NCBI GenBank assembly: GCA_030433005.1
Contig: JAUILQ010000047.1
Location: forward strand, 1-42,718
Reading direction: 5' to 3'
Length of the DNA: 42,718 bases
Source: Alphaproteobacteria bacterium
GTDB lineage: Bacteria; Pseudomonadota; Alphaproteobacteria; Kiloniellales; DSM-21159
In this document: piece after piece, positions 14,198 to 23,332 of the stretch
Layout: every line of letters begins with the position of its first letter
Position numbering within the stretch: the stretch's first letter is position 1
Position numbers and translations under genes: made by a program
Notes under the pieces: generated by a model
Database searches by the model: none
Seen by the model: only the letters and a program-made list of their open reading frames with translations
Told to the model about the DNA's origin: nothing

Positions 14198-16327
14198 TCA
14201 GCCGGCGCGCACCTGCTCCAGGAAACTCCCCACCTGGGCCTTCAGCCCCTGCGAGCGGCGGCCGAGCTCCTCGGCCACCGACAGCAGGTCGCGGGCGGCC
14301 TCGCCGGTCGACCGCGCCGCGTCCGAGACGCCGCCGATGCTGCGGTTCACCCGCTCGGTGCCCTGCGCCGCCTCGGTCACGTTGCGGGCGATCTCGCCGG
14401 CCGCCGCGTTCTGCTCCTCGGCCGCCGAGGCGATGGTGGTGATCGCCTCGTTGACCTTGCCGATGACCTTGCCGATCGAGGCGATGGTCGCGGTGACGGC
14501 AGCGGCCTCGGTCTGCACCGTGCCGATCTGGCCGGTGATCTCCTCGGTCGCCTTGCGGGTCTGGTCGGCCAGGTTCTTCACCTCCGCGGCGACCACCGCG
14601 AAGCCCTTGCCGGCCTCGCCGGCGCGCGCCGCCTCGATCGTCGCGTTGAGCGCCAGGAGGTTGGTCTGCTCGGCGATCTCGTTGATCAGCTGCACGATGC
14701 CGCCGATCCGCTGGGTCGACTCGGCCAGGCTCTCGACCTGCGAGACGCTGCTCGTCGCCTCGGCCACCGCCTGCTCGGCGATGCGCTTGGAGCCGACGGT
14801 CTGCTCGGCGATCTCGCGCACCGAGGCATGCAGCTCCTCGGTCGCCGAGGCGACGGTCTGGACGTTGCCCGAGGTCTCGTTGGCGGCGACTGTGACCTGG
14901 CCCGCCTCCTGCGAGGCCTGCTCCGCCGAGCTCGTCATGGTCTGGGCCGAGCTCTGCACCTGGCCGGCCGAGACGGTGACCGCCTCGACGACCCCCAGGA
15001 CGCTGCGCTCGAACTCGTCGGCCATGCGGTGCAGCGCCTCGCGGCGCTCCTGCTCGGCGCGCTTCTCGCGCTCGGCCTGCTCGGCCTCCAGGCGCAGGCG
15101 CTCCAGGCCGTTCGCCTTGAAGACTTCGACCGCCGCGGCCATCGCGCCCAGCTCGTCGCCGCGGTCGCGCTCCGGCACCTGGGTCTCGTAGTCGGCGTCG
15201 GCGAGGCGGCGCATCGCCTGCTGGATGCGCAGGATCGGCCGACAGACGCCGCGCGCCGCCAGCCAGCCGAGCAGGCCGATCGCGGCGAGGGCGACCAGGA
15301 CGGTGATCACCGCGCTGTGCATCAGGGCGTCGACCGGCGCGTCGACCTCGGCGAGGTCCTTGCGCTCGAGCAGCGCCCATCGGCTGCCGAAGACCTCGAC
15401 CGGGCCGTAGGCGATCTCGCGGCCCGCGTCGACGAGGTCGCCGCGCTCGCCGGCCAGGGCCCGGTCGACCGCGTCGCCCGACACGCGCTCGGCCAGGACC
15501 GTCGGGCCATCGGCCAGGCGCCGGTCGTTGCGCAGCAGCCCGTCCGGGCCGACCAGCAGGATTTCGCCGGTCTCGCCCAGTCCGGTCGTGTCGCTCATCA
15601 AGGCGTCGATCCGCGAGACCGGCATCTGGAAGGCCAGCACGCCGAGCAGGCGGCCCGAGGCGTCGAGCACCTGTCGGGCGACGAAGGAAGCCGGCGCGCC
15701 GGCCGACGGGCCATAGGGCGCGAAGTCGGCGAACTGCAGGCCCGGGGCGGCGAGCGCGGCGCGCAGCACCGCGCCGAGGCCGCTGTCGCGCCACTCGCCG
15801 CTCAGCAGGTTGGTCGCGTAGTCGGGCTCCTTGAAGACGCTGTAGACCAGGTTGCCGCGCGGATCGAAGAGGAACAGGTCGTAATAGCCGCGGACCTGCT
15901 GGATGCGGTGGAACCAGCCGTGGTGCTCGGCATGCACCCGGCCATAGGCCAGCCCGGTCGCCGCCTCGTAGAGCTTGTCCTTCTCGCCGGCCGGATGGGG
16001 GTTCTCCTCCACGAAGAGCCGCTGCAGCTCGGCCTTCGGGTCGCCCTCGATGGCCGTCCAGGCGGCGGAGAAGGCCGCCAGGGCGCGCGCCGTGGCCGGG
16101 GCCGCCGCGGTCACCTCGAGATCCTCGGCGATCGAGGCGAGATAGGCCTGGAGCTGGTCGGTGCGCGAGGCGACGACGAGAACCTCGCGCTCCTGCGCCA
16201 GCTCGTGCAGCGCGTCGCCGGCCTGCCGGGTCAGGACCAGGGAGACGACCAGCGCCGCCGCCATCGACAGCAGTATGAAGAGAGCCGGCAGCTTGACCGC
16301 CAGGGACAGGGACTTGACGAACCGCAT
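14198..16327 (-). CDS. Methyl-accepting chemotaxis protein with periplasmic Cache-type sensor
   Basis: A 709-residue chemoreceptor. A signal-anchor ([20 protein letters not shown]) is followed by a ~300-residue periplasmic sensor with [20 protein letters not shown] and [15 protein letters not shown], as in dCache-like domains. A second membrane segment lies near 340-360 ([19 protein letters not shown]). Then come HAMP ([19 protein letters not shown]) and a long cytoplasmic signalling coiled coil. Its hairpin tip [20 protein letters not shown] binds CheA/CheW. It ends FLEQVRAG without a CheR pentapeptide. The ligand is unknown. No chemotaxis operon is adjacent, so this is an orphan receptor acting through a distant array. 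Confidence 0.92.
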   Translation of the reverse strand: MRFVKSLSLAVKLPALFILLSMAAALVVSLVLTRQAGDALHELAQEREVLVVASRTDQLQAYLASIAEDLEVTAAAPATARALAAFSAAWTAIEGDPKAELQRLFVEENPHPAGEKDKLYEAATGLAYGRVHAEHHGWFHRIQQVRGYYDLFLFDPRGNLVYSVFKEPDYATNLLSGEWRDSGLGAVLRAALAAPGLQFADFAPYGPSAGAPASFVARQVLDASGRLLGVLAFQMPVSRIDALMSDTTGLGETGEILLVGPDGLLRNDRRLADGPTVLAERVSGDAVDRALAGERGDLVDAGREIAYGPVEVFGSRWALLERKDLAEVDAPVDALMHSAVITVLVALAAIGLLGWLAARGVCRPILRIQQAMRRLADADYETQVPERDRGDELGAMAAAVEVFKANGLERLRLEAEQAEREKRAEQERREALHRMADEFERSVLGVVEAVTVSAGQVQSSAQTMTSSAEQASQEAGQVTVAANETSGNVQTVASATEELHASVREIAEQTVGSKRIAEQAVAEATSSVSQVESLAESTQRIGGIVQLINEIAEQTNLLALNATIEAARAGEAGKGFAVVAAEVKNLADQTRKATEEITGQIGTVQTEAAAVTATIASIGKVIGKVNEAITTIASAAEEQNAAAGEIARNVTEAAQGTERVNRSIGGVSDAARSTGEAARDLLSVAEELGRRSQGLKAQVGSFLEQVRAG

Positions 16328-16560
16328 GACATCGCTCCTCGCAAGGGGAAGGTCCGCGCCGGACGGCCGGGCGGACGAGGCATGCGATGGTTCTAGAAGG
16401 CCCCGGTGAAACCGTCTCGCTGTCTATTCGAATACAGGAAACTGTTCCGCAACCTGTTGATTTTTCTAAGTTCTTCGCTTCGGACAGAGGCCGGCCGAGG
16501 CCGCCGCTATCCGACTGGATAGGTCGGCGTTCGAGGGCTTTCCGCGGCCGGCACGAAGAA

Positions 16561-16592
16561 GGGCCGCCGGAAGCCCCTGCCTCCGGCGGCCC
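16561..16592 (-). terminator. Terminator downstream of cold-shock gene
   Basis: GGGCCGCCGGA (16561-16571) pairs over 11 bp with TCCGGCGGCCC (16582-16592). Read on the minus strand it is followed by TTCTTCG, a modest T-rich tail, as expected for the end of the cold-shock transcript. Confidence 0.65.
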
Positions 16593-16622
16593 TGTCTCTG
16601 TTTCCGACGGGTCTCTTCCGGT

Positions 16623-16652
16623 CGCGGTCCGGCCGGAACGGCCCGGACCGCG
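16623..16652 (-). terminator. Second hairpin just after the cold-shock stop codon
   Basis: CGCGGTCCGG (16623-16632) pairs perfectly over 10 bp with CCGGACCGCG (16643-16652), 12 bp past the stop codon of the minus-strand cold-shock gene. There is no T run, so it may protect the 3' end of the mRNA rather than terminate alone. Confidence 0.5.
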
Positions 16653-16663
16653 GGATCCGGCCT

Positions 16664-17326
16664 TCAGGCCAGCTCGACCGATTCCGCCATCGGGCCCTTG
16701 TCGCCCATGCGCGTGGTGACGCGCACGCGCTGGTCGGGCTCCAGGGTCATGATGTGGTTGCGCTGCAGGACGCGCGCCGAGACGAAAACGTCCTTGCCGC
16801 CGTCGTCCGGGACGATGAAGCCGAAGCCCTTCTCCTGATTGAAGAACTTCACGGTGCCCTCGACCGGGTCCGAGACCGGCCCGAGATCGCGGCCGCCGCC
16901 GAAGCCGCCGCGCGCGCCGCCGCGATCGCCGCCCCGGTCGCCGCCCCGGTCGCCGTAGCCGCCGCCGAAGCCGCCGCGGTCACCGTAGCCGCCGCCGCCG
17001 AAGCCGCCGCGGTCGCCGTAGCCGCCGCCGAAGCCGCCGGACCGCGGCCCGCGCGCACCGGCCGGCGGCGCGTCGGGGATCGACTCGATCGAGGTGATCG
17101 CCTGGACCTGCAGGCCCTTGCGCCCCGGAGCGACGTCGCAGGTCAGCTCCGTGCCCTCGGGCAGGGTGGCATGACCGTGCGGCTGCAGCACGGACACGTG
17201 CAGGAAGGCATCCGGCGAGCCGTCGTCGAGCCGGACGAAGCCGAAGCCCTTGGTCGCATTGAACCACTTGACCACGGCCTTGACGTCGGTGCGGGCGTCG
17301 TCGCCCGACCCGGAGAAACTGTTCAT
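16664..17326 (-). CDS. Two-domain cold-shock protein with Gly-rich RGG-like linker
   Basis: A 220-residue protein containing two cold-shock domains. The first (residues ~15-75) has VVKWFNATKGFGFVRLDDG with the RNP1 motif KGFGFV and the RNP2-like DAFLHVSVL. The second (~150-220) has GTVKFFNQEKGFGFIVPDDG and DVFVSARVL. The domains are joined by a ~60-residue linker of near-repeats of GGFGGGYGDRG and GGDRGG. Double-CSD proteins occur in alphaproteobacteria and act as RNA chaperones; the Gly/Arg linker resembles RGG RNA-binding tails and is longer than usual. An ATG at 17326 is listed; an in-frame GTG directly before it (17329) is also possible. A long 5' leader may precede it. Confidence 0.9.
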   Translation of the reverse strand: MNSFSGSGDDARTDVKAVVKWFNATKGFGFVRLDDGSPDAFLHVSVLQPHGHATLPEGTELTCDVAPGRKGLQVQAITSIESIPDAPPAGARGPRSGGFGGGYGDRGGFGGGGYGDRGGFGGGYGDRGGDRGGDRGGARGGFGGGRDLGPVSDPVEGTVKFFNQEKGFGFIVPDDGGKDVFVSARVLQRNHIMTLEPDQRVRVTTRMGDKGPMAESVELA

Positions 17327-17666
17327 CACTGAGTGGAAACTCCAAACGCTGGTTGGATCTGCCGCGCCTGCAGGCGAGGCGCCGCCTCACGTGCCGGGCC
17401 GAAGGCGGACACGCGGCACGCCTGTTCCGGCCGGAAACCGGTCTCAACGGGGATCGTACGGACAGCGATCACGGTTACGATGGTTACCCGACGGCGACGT
17501 GACGGCTTAACTATAGCCGAAAGTAGAGCGCGAATCGACGGGATTCCTTGTATCGGGCGTGTCAACGTTCGCCGCCCGCCGGTCGCCCGGTACCTCACGC
17601 ACCGGAGGCGCCGCCGTGCCGCCCGAAGGACGCGCTCGCGCGCCGGCCGGCTCGCTGAACGCCGGT
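17327..17666. other. Upstream region and possible long leader of the cold-shock gene
   Basis: No gene is seen. On the minus strand TATAGT (17515-17510) is the best -10-like element and would give a leader of roughly 175-180 nt before the cold-shock start. Long structured leaders are known for cspA-type genes. No good -35 stands at the right distance. The lipoprotein gene ends at 17667. Confidence 0.35.
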
Positions 17667-18200
17667 TCAGGCACCCAGGTGCTTGCGGCTGAGGTCGAGG
17701 TCGCGGAGCTCGGGCCGTGCCAGGCGCTCCGGAACCTCCTCGGCCGAGAGCCGGAAGCCGAGCCCCTGCAGGGCCGGGCCGAGCTTGACGTAGCGCGTCT
17801 CGCCGGGCGCCAGGGACAGGCTGACGACGGTCTCGGGGTCGTGCGTCGAGAAGATCTCGTAGCCCCCCGGCTTCGCCAGGCGGACGAAACCACTGCCCAT
17901 CTCCAGCGTGCCGACACGCAAGCCGTTGACGATGACGTCGGGCGACAGGCCCTGCAGGAAGGGCACCGCGCGGCGGTAGAAGACGATGCGCGCCAAGCCC
18001 TCGGCCGGCGCCTCCTCGAGCGCCGCCAGCAGGGCCTCCTTCGGCTGCGCCGGGACGCCCTGGCCAAGCGCCGCGGCTGCCGGGTCGGCCGTTCTCGGCA
18101 GATCGCCGCCGCCCGTCCTGCAGCCCGCCAGCGCGACCCCGACCAGCGCCAAGAGAGCCAGCATGCGCGCCGCCCCGCCGAATGCCTGTGCTGCCCGCAT
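17667..18200 (-). CDS. Putative lipoprotein, DUF2846-like
   Basis: A 177-residue protein with a lipoprotein signal: MRAAQAFGGAARMLALLALV then a lipobox LAGC (lipidated Cys near residue 26). The mature part contains IVFYRRAVPFLQGLSPDVIV, NGLRVGTLEMGSGFVRL, PGGYEIFSTHD and GETRYVKLG. This VFYR ... NG ... G-x-L ... PG ... Y-K pattern resembles DUF2846-type lipoproteins of unknown role. The start at 18200 is chosen since it places a normal n-region ahead of the hydrophobic core; the open frame extends upstream without signal-like sequence. It is a single gene divergent from the MaoC hydratase. Confidence 0.72.
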   Translation of the reverse strand: MRAAQAFGGAARMLALLALVGVALAGCRTGGGDLPRTADPAAAALGQGVPAQPKEALLAALEEAPAEGLARIVFYRRAVPFLQGLSPDVIVNGLRVGTLEMGSGFVRLAKPGGYEIFSTHDPETVVSLSLAPGETRYVKLGPALQGLGFRLSAEEVPERLARPELRDLDLSRKHLGA

Positions 18201-18511
18201 CGATCCCGCCTTCCCCGATCCCGCGCCGTGCCTGCCGCCGATCTGTCTAGCAGGCGGCCGCGGAGTCCCGCCATCGCGGCCGGCCGGTCCGCTCCCGACG
18301 GGGCGCGCCGCACCGACCTCGCGGCGCGCAGGCCGGAAACTGCTGCACCGCGTCAAGAGCTCGGCGGGCGGAGCAGAAACCGGGCCCTGCTTGCTCGCGA
18401 GCCGGCCAGCGGCTATATCTTGCAGCGCACAATGAACCGGATCGCCGGGCGCGAGGGACCGTCGTCGCCGCTCCTCGCCTGCCGGGCCGCTCCTCAGGCC
18501 GGGACCGCCAG
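18201..18511. other. Divergent promoter region (lipoprotein / MaoC hydratase)
   Basis: No gene is seen in these 311 bp. A good sigma-70-like promoter for the plus-strand gene is at 18391-18419. The minus-strand promoter of the lipoprotein gene should also be here but shows no clear consensus. Confidence 0.5.
18391..18419 (+). promoter_or_regulatory. Sigma-70-like promoter of the MaoC hydratase gene
   Basis: TTGCTC (18391-18396) and TATATC (18414-18419) are separated by exactly 17 bp. This is one of the few AT-rich hexamers in this GC-rich interval. It lies about 95 bp before the start codon. Confidence 0.5.
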
Positions 18512-18955
18512 ATGACGCAGGGCTACTACCTCGAGGATCTCGAGATCGGCATGTCGGCCAGCTTCTCGAAGACCGTGACGGACGCCGATATCGTCATGTT
18601 CGCCGGCGTCTCCGGCGACACCAACCCGGTGCACATCAGCGAGGAGTTCGCCGAGCAGACGATGTTCAAGGGGCGTATCGCCCACGGCATCCTCTCGGCC
18701 GGCTTCATCTCGGCCGCCTTCGGCACCAAGCTGCCCGGGCCGGGCTGCATCTACCTGAGCCAGAACCTGCGCTTCAAGGCACCGGTCAAGGTCGGCGACA
18801 CGGTGACGGCGCGGGTGACGATCCGCGAGATGGACGTCGAGCGCCGCCGCGTCACCTTCGACACGGTCTGCACGGTGCGCGAGCGCGTCGTCGTCGACGG
18901 CGACGCGCTGCTCATGGTCGCCAGCCGCGCCGAGGCCTCGCAGGCCGCCGAGTAG
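18512..18955 (+). CDS. MaoC-like (R)-specific enoyl-CoA hydratase
   Basis: A 147-residue single hot-dog domain. The hydratase-2 motif is complete: SGDTNPVHISEEFA provides the catalytic Asp and His (D-x4-H), and GRIAHGILSAGFIS follows. LRFKAPVKVGDTVTA is the usual second half. Such PhaJ-type enzymes convert trans-2-enoyl-CoA to (R)-3-hydroxyacyl-CoA, linking beta-oxidation to polyhydroxyalkanoate or lipid synthesis. ATG 18512 starts MTQGYYLEDLEIGM, the family N-terminus. It precedes lspA by 147 bp, without obvious functional link. Confidence 0.9.
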   Translation: MTQGYYLEDLEIGMSASFSKTVTDADIVMFAGVSGDTNPVHISEEFAEQTMFKGRIAHGILSAGFISAAFGTKLPGPGCIYLSQNLRFKAPVKVGDTVTARVTIREMDVERRRVTFDTVCTVRERVVVDGDALLMVASRAEASQAAE

Positions 18956-19102
18956 GGCCGCCGAGTAGCCGACGAACCACCCCGTCCCGGGCCTGTCGCG
19001 CTCCGCCGTCCGGCTTGACCCGGCGGGCCGGCTCGGCGTAAGGGCCTGCTCTCGCCCGCGCTGCCGCGCATCCGAGCCCCGTGTCGGAGACCGCCCCTTC
19101 CC

Positions 19103-19573
19103 ATGATGCCGCGCGCCCTGGCCCTCGCCGCCGTCGTCGTCGTGCTCGACCAGGCGAGCAAGTGGATCATCCTGACGCAGGTGATGACGCCGCCCCGGAC
19201 CCTCGAGGTCACCGGCTTCTTCAACCTGGTGCTGGCCTTCAACCGCGGCGTCTCCTTCGGCCTGCTGGCCAGCAACTACAGCTGGAAGCCCTACCTGCTG
19301 GCGGGCCTGGCGCTCGCCGTCGTCGGCCTGCTGCTCTACTGGGTGCGCCGCCAGCCCGGCTGGGGCCCGACCACCGCCGTCGCCCTGATCGTCGGCGGCG
19401 CCATCGGCAACGTCATCGACCGCTTCGTGCACGGCGCCGTGGTGGACTTCCTCGACTTCCACCTCGGCGGCTGGCACTGGCCCGCCTTCAACCTCGCCGA
19501 CACCGCCATCGTGCTGGGCGTCGTGCTGCTGCTCGCCGACTCCTTGTTCGGCTCGGCGCAGAGCGATAAATAG
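19103..19573 (+). CDS. lspA: Signal peptidase II (prolipoprotein signal peptidase)
   Basis: A 156-residue inner-membrane aspartyl protease with four membrane segments. Conserved blocks are VLDQASKWII near the N-terminus, FNRGVSFGLL, NVIDRFVHGAVVDFLDF with the first catalytic Asp (~105), and FNLADTAI with the second (~133). It removes signal peptides from lipid-modified prolipoproteins. It is directly followed by bamF, itself a lipoprotein gene, 24 bp downstream, a fitting pairing. ATG 19103 is the first in-frame start that gives a normal family length. Confidence 0.95.
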   Translation: MMPRALALAAVVVVLDQASKWIILTQVMTPPRTLEVTGFFNLVLAFNRGVSFGLLASNYSWKPYLLAGLALAVVGLLLYWVRRQPGWGPTTAVALIVGGAIGNVIDRFVHGAVVDFLDFHLGGWHWPAFNLADTAIVLGVVLLLADSLFGSAQSDK

Positions 19574-19597
19574 GAACGCTCAGGGAGGACAAGCAGC

Positions 19598-20170
19598 ATG
19601 AACCGCCGTCTTGCACTGGCCGCGTCGCTGGCGGCCGCTTTCGCCGTCACCGGTTGCGAGAACGTGCGCGAGCAGTTCGGGCTCGCCAAGTCGCCGCCCG
19701 ACGAGTTCAAGGTCGTCTCGCGCGCGCCGCTGACCCTGCCGCCGAACTTCGCGCTGCGCCCGCCGCAGCCCGGCGTCGCGCGGCCGCAGGAAGGCACGCC
19801 GCGCGACCAGGCCCGGCGCACGGTGTTCCGGCTCGAGGACAGCAACCCGCAGGGCGTCGACCAGGTGATCCCCGACGACGGCCGCTCCCAGGGCGAGCGC
19901 GCGCTGCTGATGCAGGCCGGCGCGGCCGAGGCCGAGCCGAACATCCGCCAGATCGTCAACGCCGAGACGCGGACGATCGCGGAAGAGGACGAGAGCCTGA
20001 TCAACAGCCTGGTGTTCTGGCGCGCCGACGAGCTGCCGGGCACGGTCGTCGACGCCGGCGAGGAGAGCCGGCGCCTGCGCGAGGCCCAGGCGCTGGGCGA
20101 GCCGGTGACCGGCGAGAACGCGCCGACCATCGAGCGGCGCGAGAAGGCGCTCTTCGAAGGCATCTTCTGA
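19598..20170 (+). CDS. bamF: DUF3035 lipoprotein, BamF-like outer-membrane assembly subunit
   Basis: A 190-residue lipoprotein: the signal MNRRLALAASLAAAFAVTGC has a clear lipobox Cys at residue 20. The block KSPPDEFKVVSRAPLTLPP is the hallmark of DUF3035, whose Caulobacter member BamF is part of the alphaproteobacterial Bam complex. The rest is acidic and low in structure. It has a good ribosome binding site (AGGGAGGA) and follows lspA closely, so the two are probably co-transcribed and perhaps with the M16 genes that follow. Confidence 0.85.
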   Translation: MNRRLALAASLAAAFAVTGCENVREQFGLAKSPPDEFKVVSRAPLTLPPNFALRPPQPGVARPQEGTPRDQARRTVFRLEDSNPQGVDQVIPDDGRSQGERALLMQAGAAEAEPNIRQIVNAETRTIAEEDESLINSLVFWRADELPGTVVDAGEESRRLREAQALGEPVTGENAPTIERREKALFEGIF

Positions 20171-20358
20171 GCGCGGGCGGGCGGGCGAGCGCGCGCCGGC
20201 GGGCGGCCCGAAGATGACGGCCTTTTAACCCGCCCGGCGGACCGGTGGCCTTTTCTGCCCCGCGGCACGGCCCAATATCAACGCGGTCCCCGATGGCCTC
20301 GGCCGGAGTTCCGCCGCCGCGAAGGCCGCCCTGAGAGACCAGCGCTGGAGATGCCGCC

Positions 20359-21717
20359 TTGCGCCCGTTCCGCCGCCCGCTCGTCGCCACGCTTCTGCTG
20401 GCCGCCACCCTGGCCGGCCTGCCCGTCGCCGGCCGCGACGCCGCCGCGCAGATCTTCGACCCGACCGTCTTCACGCTCGACAACGGCCTCGAGGTCGTGG
20501 TGGTCACCAACCGCCGGGCGCCGGTGGTCACCCAGATGGTCTTCTACAAGGTCGGCTCGGCCGACGAGCCGCGCGGCAAGTCGGGCATCGCCCACCTGCT
20601 CGAGCACCTGATGTTCAAGGGCACCGAGGCCCGCGCACCCGGCGAGTTCTCGGACATCGTGGCGCGCCACGGCGGCCGCGAGAACGCCTTCACGACCTAC
20701 GACTACACCGGCTACTACCAGACCTTCGCCAAGGACCGCCTGCCGCTGATGATGGAGCTGGAGGCCGACCGCATGGCCAACCTCGTGCTAAGCGAAGAGA
20801 TCGTGAAGCCGGAGCTCGAGGTCGTGCGCGAGGAGCGGCGCATGCGCGTCGACAACGAGCCGGGCTCGCAGCTTTCGGAGATGGCGCGTGCGAGTCTCTG
20901 GGTGCACCACCCCTACGGCACCCCGGTGATCGGCTGGGAGAACGAGCTCGAGTCGCTGACCACCGAGGACGCGCTTGCCTTCTACGAACGCTGGTACGCG
21001 CCCGACAACGCCGTCCTGATCGTCGCCGGCGACGTCGATCCCGAGCGGGTGCGGACCCTGGCGGAGACCTACTACGGGCCGATTCCGGCCAAGGACGTGC
21101 CGCCGCGCGAGCGCGTCGAGGAGCCGAAGCACTGGACCGGCAGCCGTGTCGAGCTGGCCAGCGCGCAGGTCGGCCAGCCGTCGATCTCGCTGAGCTTCCG
21201 CGCACCGAGCTACAGCACCGCCGAAGCGCCCGGGCAGCCCTATGCGCTGCAGGTGCTGAGCGAGCTGCTCGACGGCTCGGTCGGCCGCCTCTACCGCAGC
21301 CTCGTCGTCGAGCAGCGCCTGGCGGCCGGCGCCGGCGCCGGCTACAGCGCCAACGGCCTCGACGGCAGCAGCTTCTCCTTCTGGGTTTCGCCACGGCCCG
21401 AGGTCGAGCTGGCGCAGCTGGAGGCGGCGCTGCGGGCCGAGATCGAAAGACTGCTCGACGGCGGAGTCACCGCGGAAGAGGTCGACAAGGCCAAGCAGCG
21501 GCTGATCGACCAGACGGTCTATGCCAACGACTCGGCCGGTGCCGCCGCCCAGATCTTCGGTCGCGCGCTGGCCACCGGCGGCAGCGTCGCCGAGGTCGAG
21601 GACTGGCCGAACCGCATCCGCGAGGTCACGCCCGAGCAGGTCGAGGCGGCGGCGCGCGCCGTGCTCGACCTCGACCTGGGGGTCACCGCGGTGCTGCGCA
21701 GCGAGCCGACGACCTGA
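20359..21717 (+). CDS. M16 family zinc peptidase, active subunit
   Basis: A 452-residue protein with a signal peptide (MRPFRRPLVATLLLAATLAG onward). The inverted zinc motif HxxEH is present as HLLEHLMFKG, and a downstream glutamate in PELEVVREERRMR can complete the site. Typical M16 blocks include FTTYDYTGYYQTF, YAPDNAVLIVAGDVD and the C-terminal half-domain with SVGRLYRSLV. The start codon is TTG 20359 with GGAG 8 bp upstream. It forms a pair with the next gene of identical length, which lacks the metal site. Such pairs act in the periplasm and resemble mitochondrial processing peptidase heterodimers. Confidence 0.92.
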   Translation: MRPFRRPLVATLLLAATLAGLPVAGRDAAAQIFDPTVFTLDNGLEVVVVTNRRAPVVTQMVFYKVGSADEPRGKSGIAHLLEHLMFKGTEARAPGEFSDIVARHGGRENAFTTYDYTGYYQTFAKDRLPLMMELEADRMANLVLSEEIVKPELEVVREERRMRVDNEPGSQLSEMARASLWVHHPYGTPVIGWENELESLTTEDALAFYERWYAPDNAVLIVAGDVDPERVRTLAETYYGPIPAKDVPPRERVEEPKHWTGSRVELASAQVGQPSISLSFRAPSYSTAEAPGQPYALQVLSELLDGSVGRLYRSLVVEQRLAAGAGAGYSANGLDGSSFSFWVSPRPEVELAQLEAALRAEIERLLDGGVTAEEVDKAKQRLIDQTVYANDSAGAAAQIFGRALATGGSVAEVEDWPNRIREVTPEQVEAAARAVLDLDLGVTAVLRSEPTT

Positions 21718-21797
21718 GCGTCCGGCACGGCCGCTGTCCCGTGCTTCGAACCTGACCCCGATCGCCCCGCCCCCGAGATCAACGAGGATTCGCGCCC

Positions 21798-23156
21798 ATG
21801 CGAGCCCCCCGCCCCCGCTTCCTGCTCTTCGCCGCCCTGCTGGCCGGCACCGCCAGCCTCGCCGTCCCCGCGGCGCGCGCCGTCGAGGTCGAGCGCGTGG
21901 TCTCGCCCGGCGGCATCGAGGCCTGGCTGGTCGAGGACGACAGCAACCCCATGCTGTCGCTCGAACTGTCCTTCGAGGGCGGCGCGGCGACCGATCCCGA
22001 GGGCAAGGAGGGCCTGGCGCGCTTCGCCGCCTACCTGCTCGACGAGGGCGCCGGCGAGCTCGACAGCGAAGCCTTCCAGCAGGCGCTGGCCGACAACTCG
22101 ATCCGCCTGTCGTTCGACAGCGGCCGCGATTCCTTCCAGGCCTCGATGGCGACCCTGACGCGCAACCGCGACGAGGCCTTCCGGCTGCTGCGCCTGGCGC
22201 TGAGCGAGCCGCGCTTCGACGCCGAGCCGGTCGCCCGGCTGCGCGCCCAGCTGATGACGCGCCTGGCGCGTCAGGCCGAGGATCCCCAGTCGATCGCCAG
22301 CCGCCAGCTGTGGGCGGCGATGTTCCCGGATCACCCCTACGGCCGACCGGCCGACGGCACGCCGGAGAGCCTGCAGGCCATCGAGGTCGCGGACCTGGAG
22401 CGCTTCGTCGAGCGCCAGCTGACCCGCGACCGCCTGGTCATCGGCGTCGCCGGCGACATCGACGCCGAAACGCTCGGTCCGCTGCTCGACGAGACCTTCG
22501 GCGCCCTGCCGGCCGAGGGCCCGGCGCTCGAGGTGCCTGAGGCCGAGCCGACCGCCGAGGGCGGCACCATCGTGGTCGAGCGCGACCAGCCGCAGTCGAC
22601 CATCGCCTTCGCGCAGCCCGGAATCGCGCGCGACGACCCCGACTACTACGCCGCCTATGCGGTGAACTACGTCCTGGGCGGCGGCGGCTTCGCCTCGCGG
22701 CTCTACGAGGAGGTGCGCGAGAAGCGCGGGCTCGCCTACTCGGTCTACTCCTATCTGCTGCCGCTCGACCACGGCCCGCTGGTGCTCGGCGGCCTGGGCA
22801 CCCAGAACGCCCGCGTCGCGGAAAGCCTGGAGGTCGTGCGCGAGCAGTGGCGGCGCATGGCCGACGAAGGCCCGAGCGCCGAGGAGCTGGCCGACGCCAA
22901 GACCTACCTGACCGGCTCCTTCCCGCTGAACCTGTCCAGCACCGGCGACATCGCCGGCATGCTGGTCGGCATGCAGCGGGAGAACCTCGGCATCGACTAC
23001 ATCGACGAGCGCGAGGGCTATGTCGAAGCGGTCACGCTGGAGCAGGCGCGGCGCGTCGCCCGCGAGCTCTACGAGGCCGACGCCCTGACGACCGTCGTGG
23101 TCGGCAGCCCCGAAGGCGTCGAGGCGACCCGCCCGGCGCCGCTGCCCGAAGGCTGA
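21798..23156 (+). CDS. M16 family peptidase-like, non-catalytic partner
   Basis: A 452-residue protein with a signal peptide (RFLLFAALLAGTASLAVPAA). It has the full two-lobe M16 fold, but at the position of HxxEH it reads RFAAYLLDEGA, so zinc cannot be bound. The C-terminal lobe contains GGGGFASRLYEEVREKRGLAYS, including the conserved R/Y pair that helps position substrate for the active partner. This division of labour (active beta-like plus inactive alpha-like subunit) is normal for bacterial tandem M16 genes. It is 80 bp downstream of the active subunit. Confidence 0.92.
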   Translation: MRAPRPRFLLFAALLAGTASLAVPAARAVEVERVVSPGGIEAWLVEDDSNPMLSLELSFEGGAATDPEGKEGLARFAAYLLDEGAGELDSEAFQQALADNSIRLSFDSGRDSFQASMATLTRNRDEAFRLLRLALSEPRFDAEPVARLRAQLMTRLARQAEDPQSIASRQLWAAMFPDHPYGRPADGTPESLQAIEVADLERFVERQLTRDRLVIGVAGDIDAETLGPLLDETFGALPAEGPALEVPEAEPTAEGGTIVVERDQPQSTIAFAQPGIARDDPDYYAAYAVNYVLGGGGFASRLYEEVREKRGLAYSVYSYLLPLDHGPLVLGGLGTQNARVAESLEVVREQWRRMADEGPSAEELADAKTYLTGSFPLNLSSTGDIAGMLVGMQRENLGIDYIDEREGYVEAVTLEQARRVARELYEADALTTVVVGSPEGVEATRPAPLPEG

Positions 23157-23332
23157 GGCCCGCGTGCCGGCCGGGCGCGCCGGCGTTCAGACTGGGGTCG
23201 CGGTCTGCTAGGCTGGCCGGACTGGACGCACGGAGCGGTGCCGATGTCCCGCCGCAGCCTTCTTCTTCCCGGCCCAGCCTCTTCGGCGCCTGAGCGTTTG
23301 AGCGACTCGGGCCCGGGCGGCGAGGCTGCGCC

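Larger units (their letters stand above)
16328..16663. other. Intergenic region between chemoreceptor start and cold-shock gene end
   Basis: No gene is seen. It must contain the minus-strand promoter of the chemoreceptor; the AT-richer stretch 16425-16480 is the likely place, with no clear consensus. The part near 16560-16652 holds two hairpins downstream of the cold-shock gene, listed separately. Confidence 0.5.

Noticed and set aside
12096..15794. 1232-codon minus-strand open frame
   Set aside because: It runs antisense through the EamA and hydratase genes and out of frame through the chemoreceptor; composition is Arg/Gly/Ala-rich as in GC-rich shadow frames.
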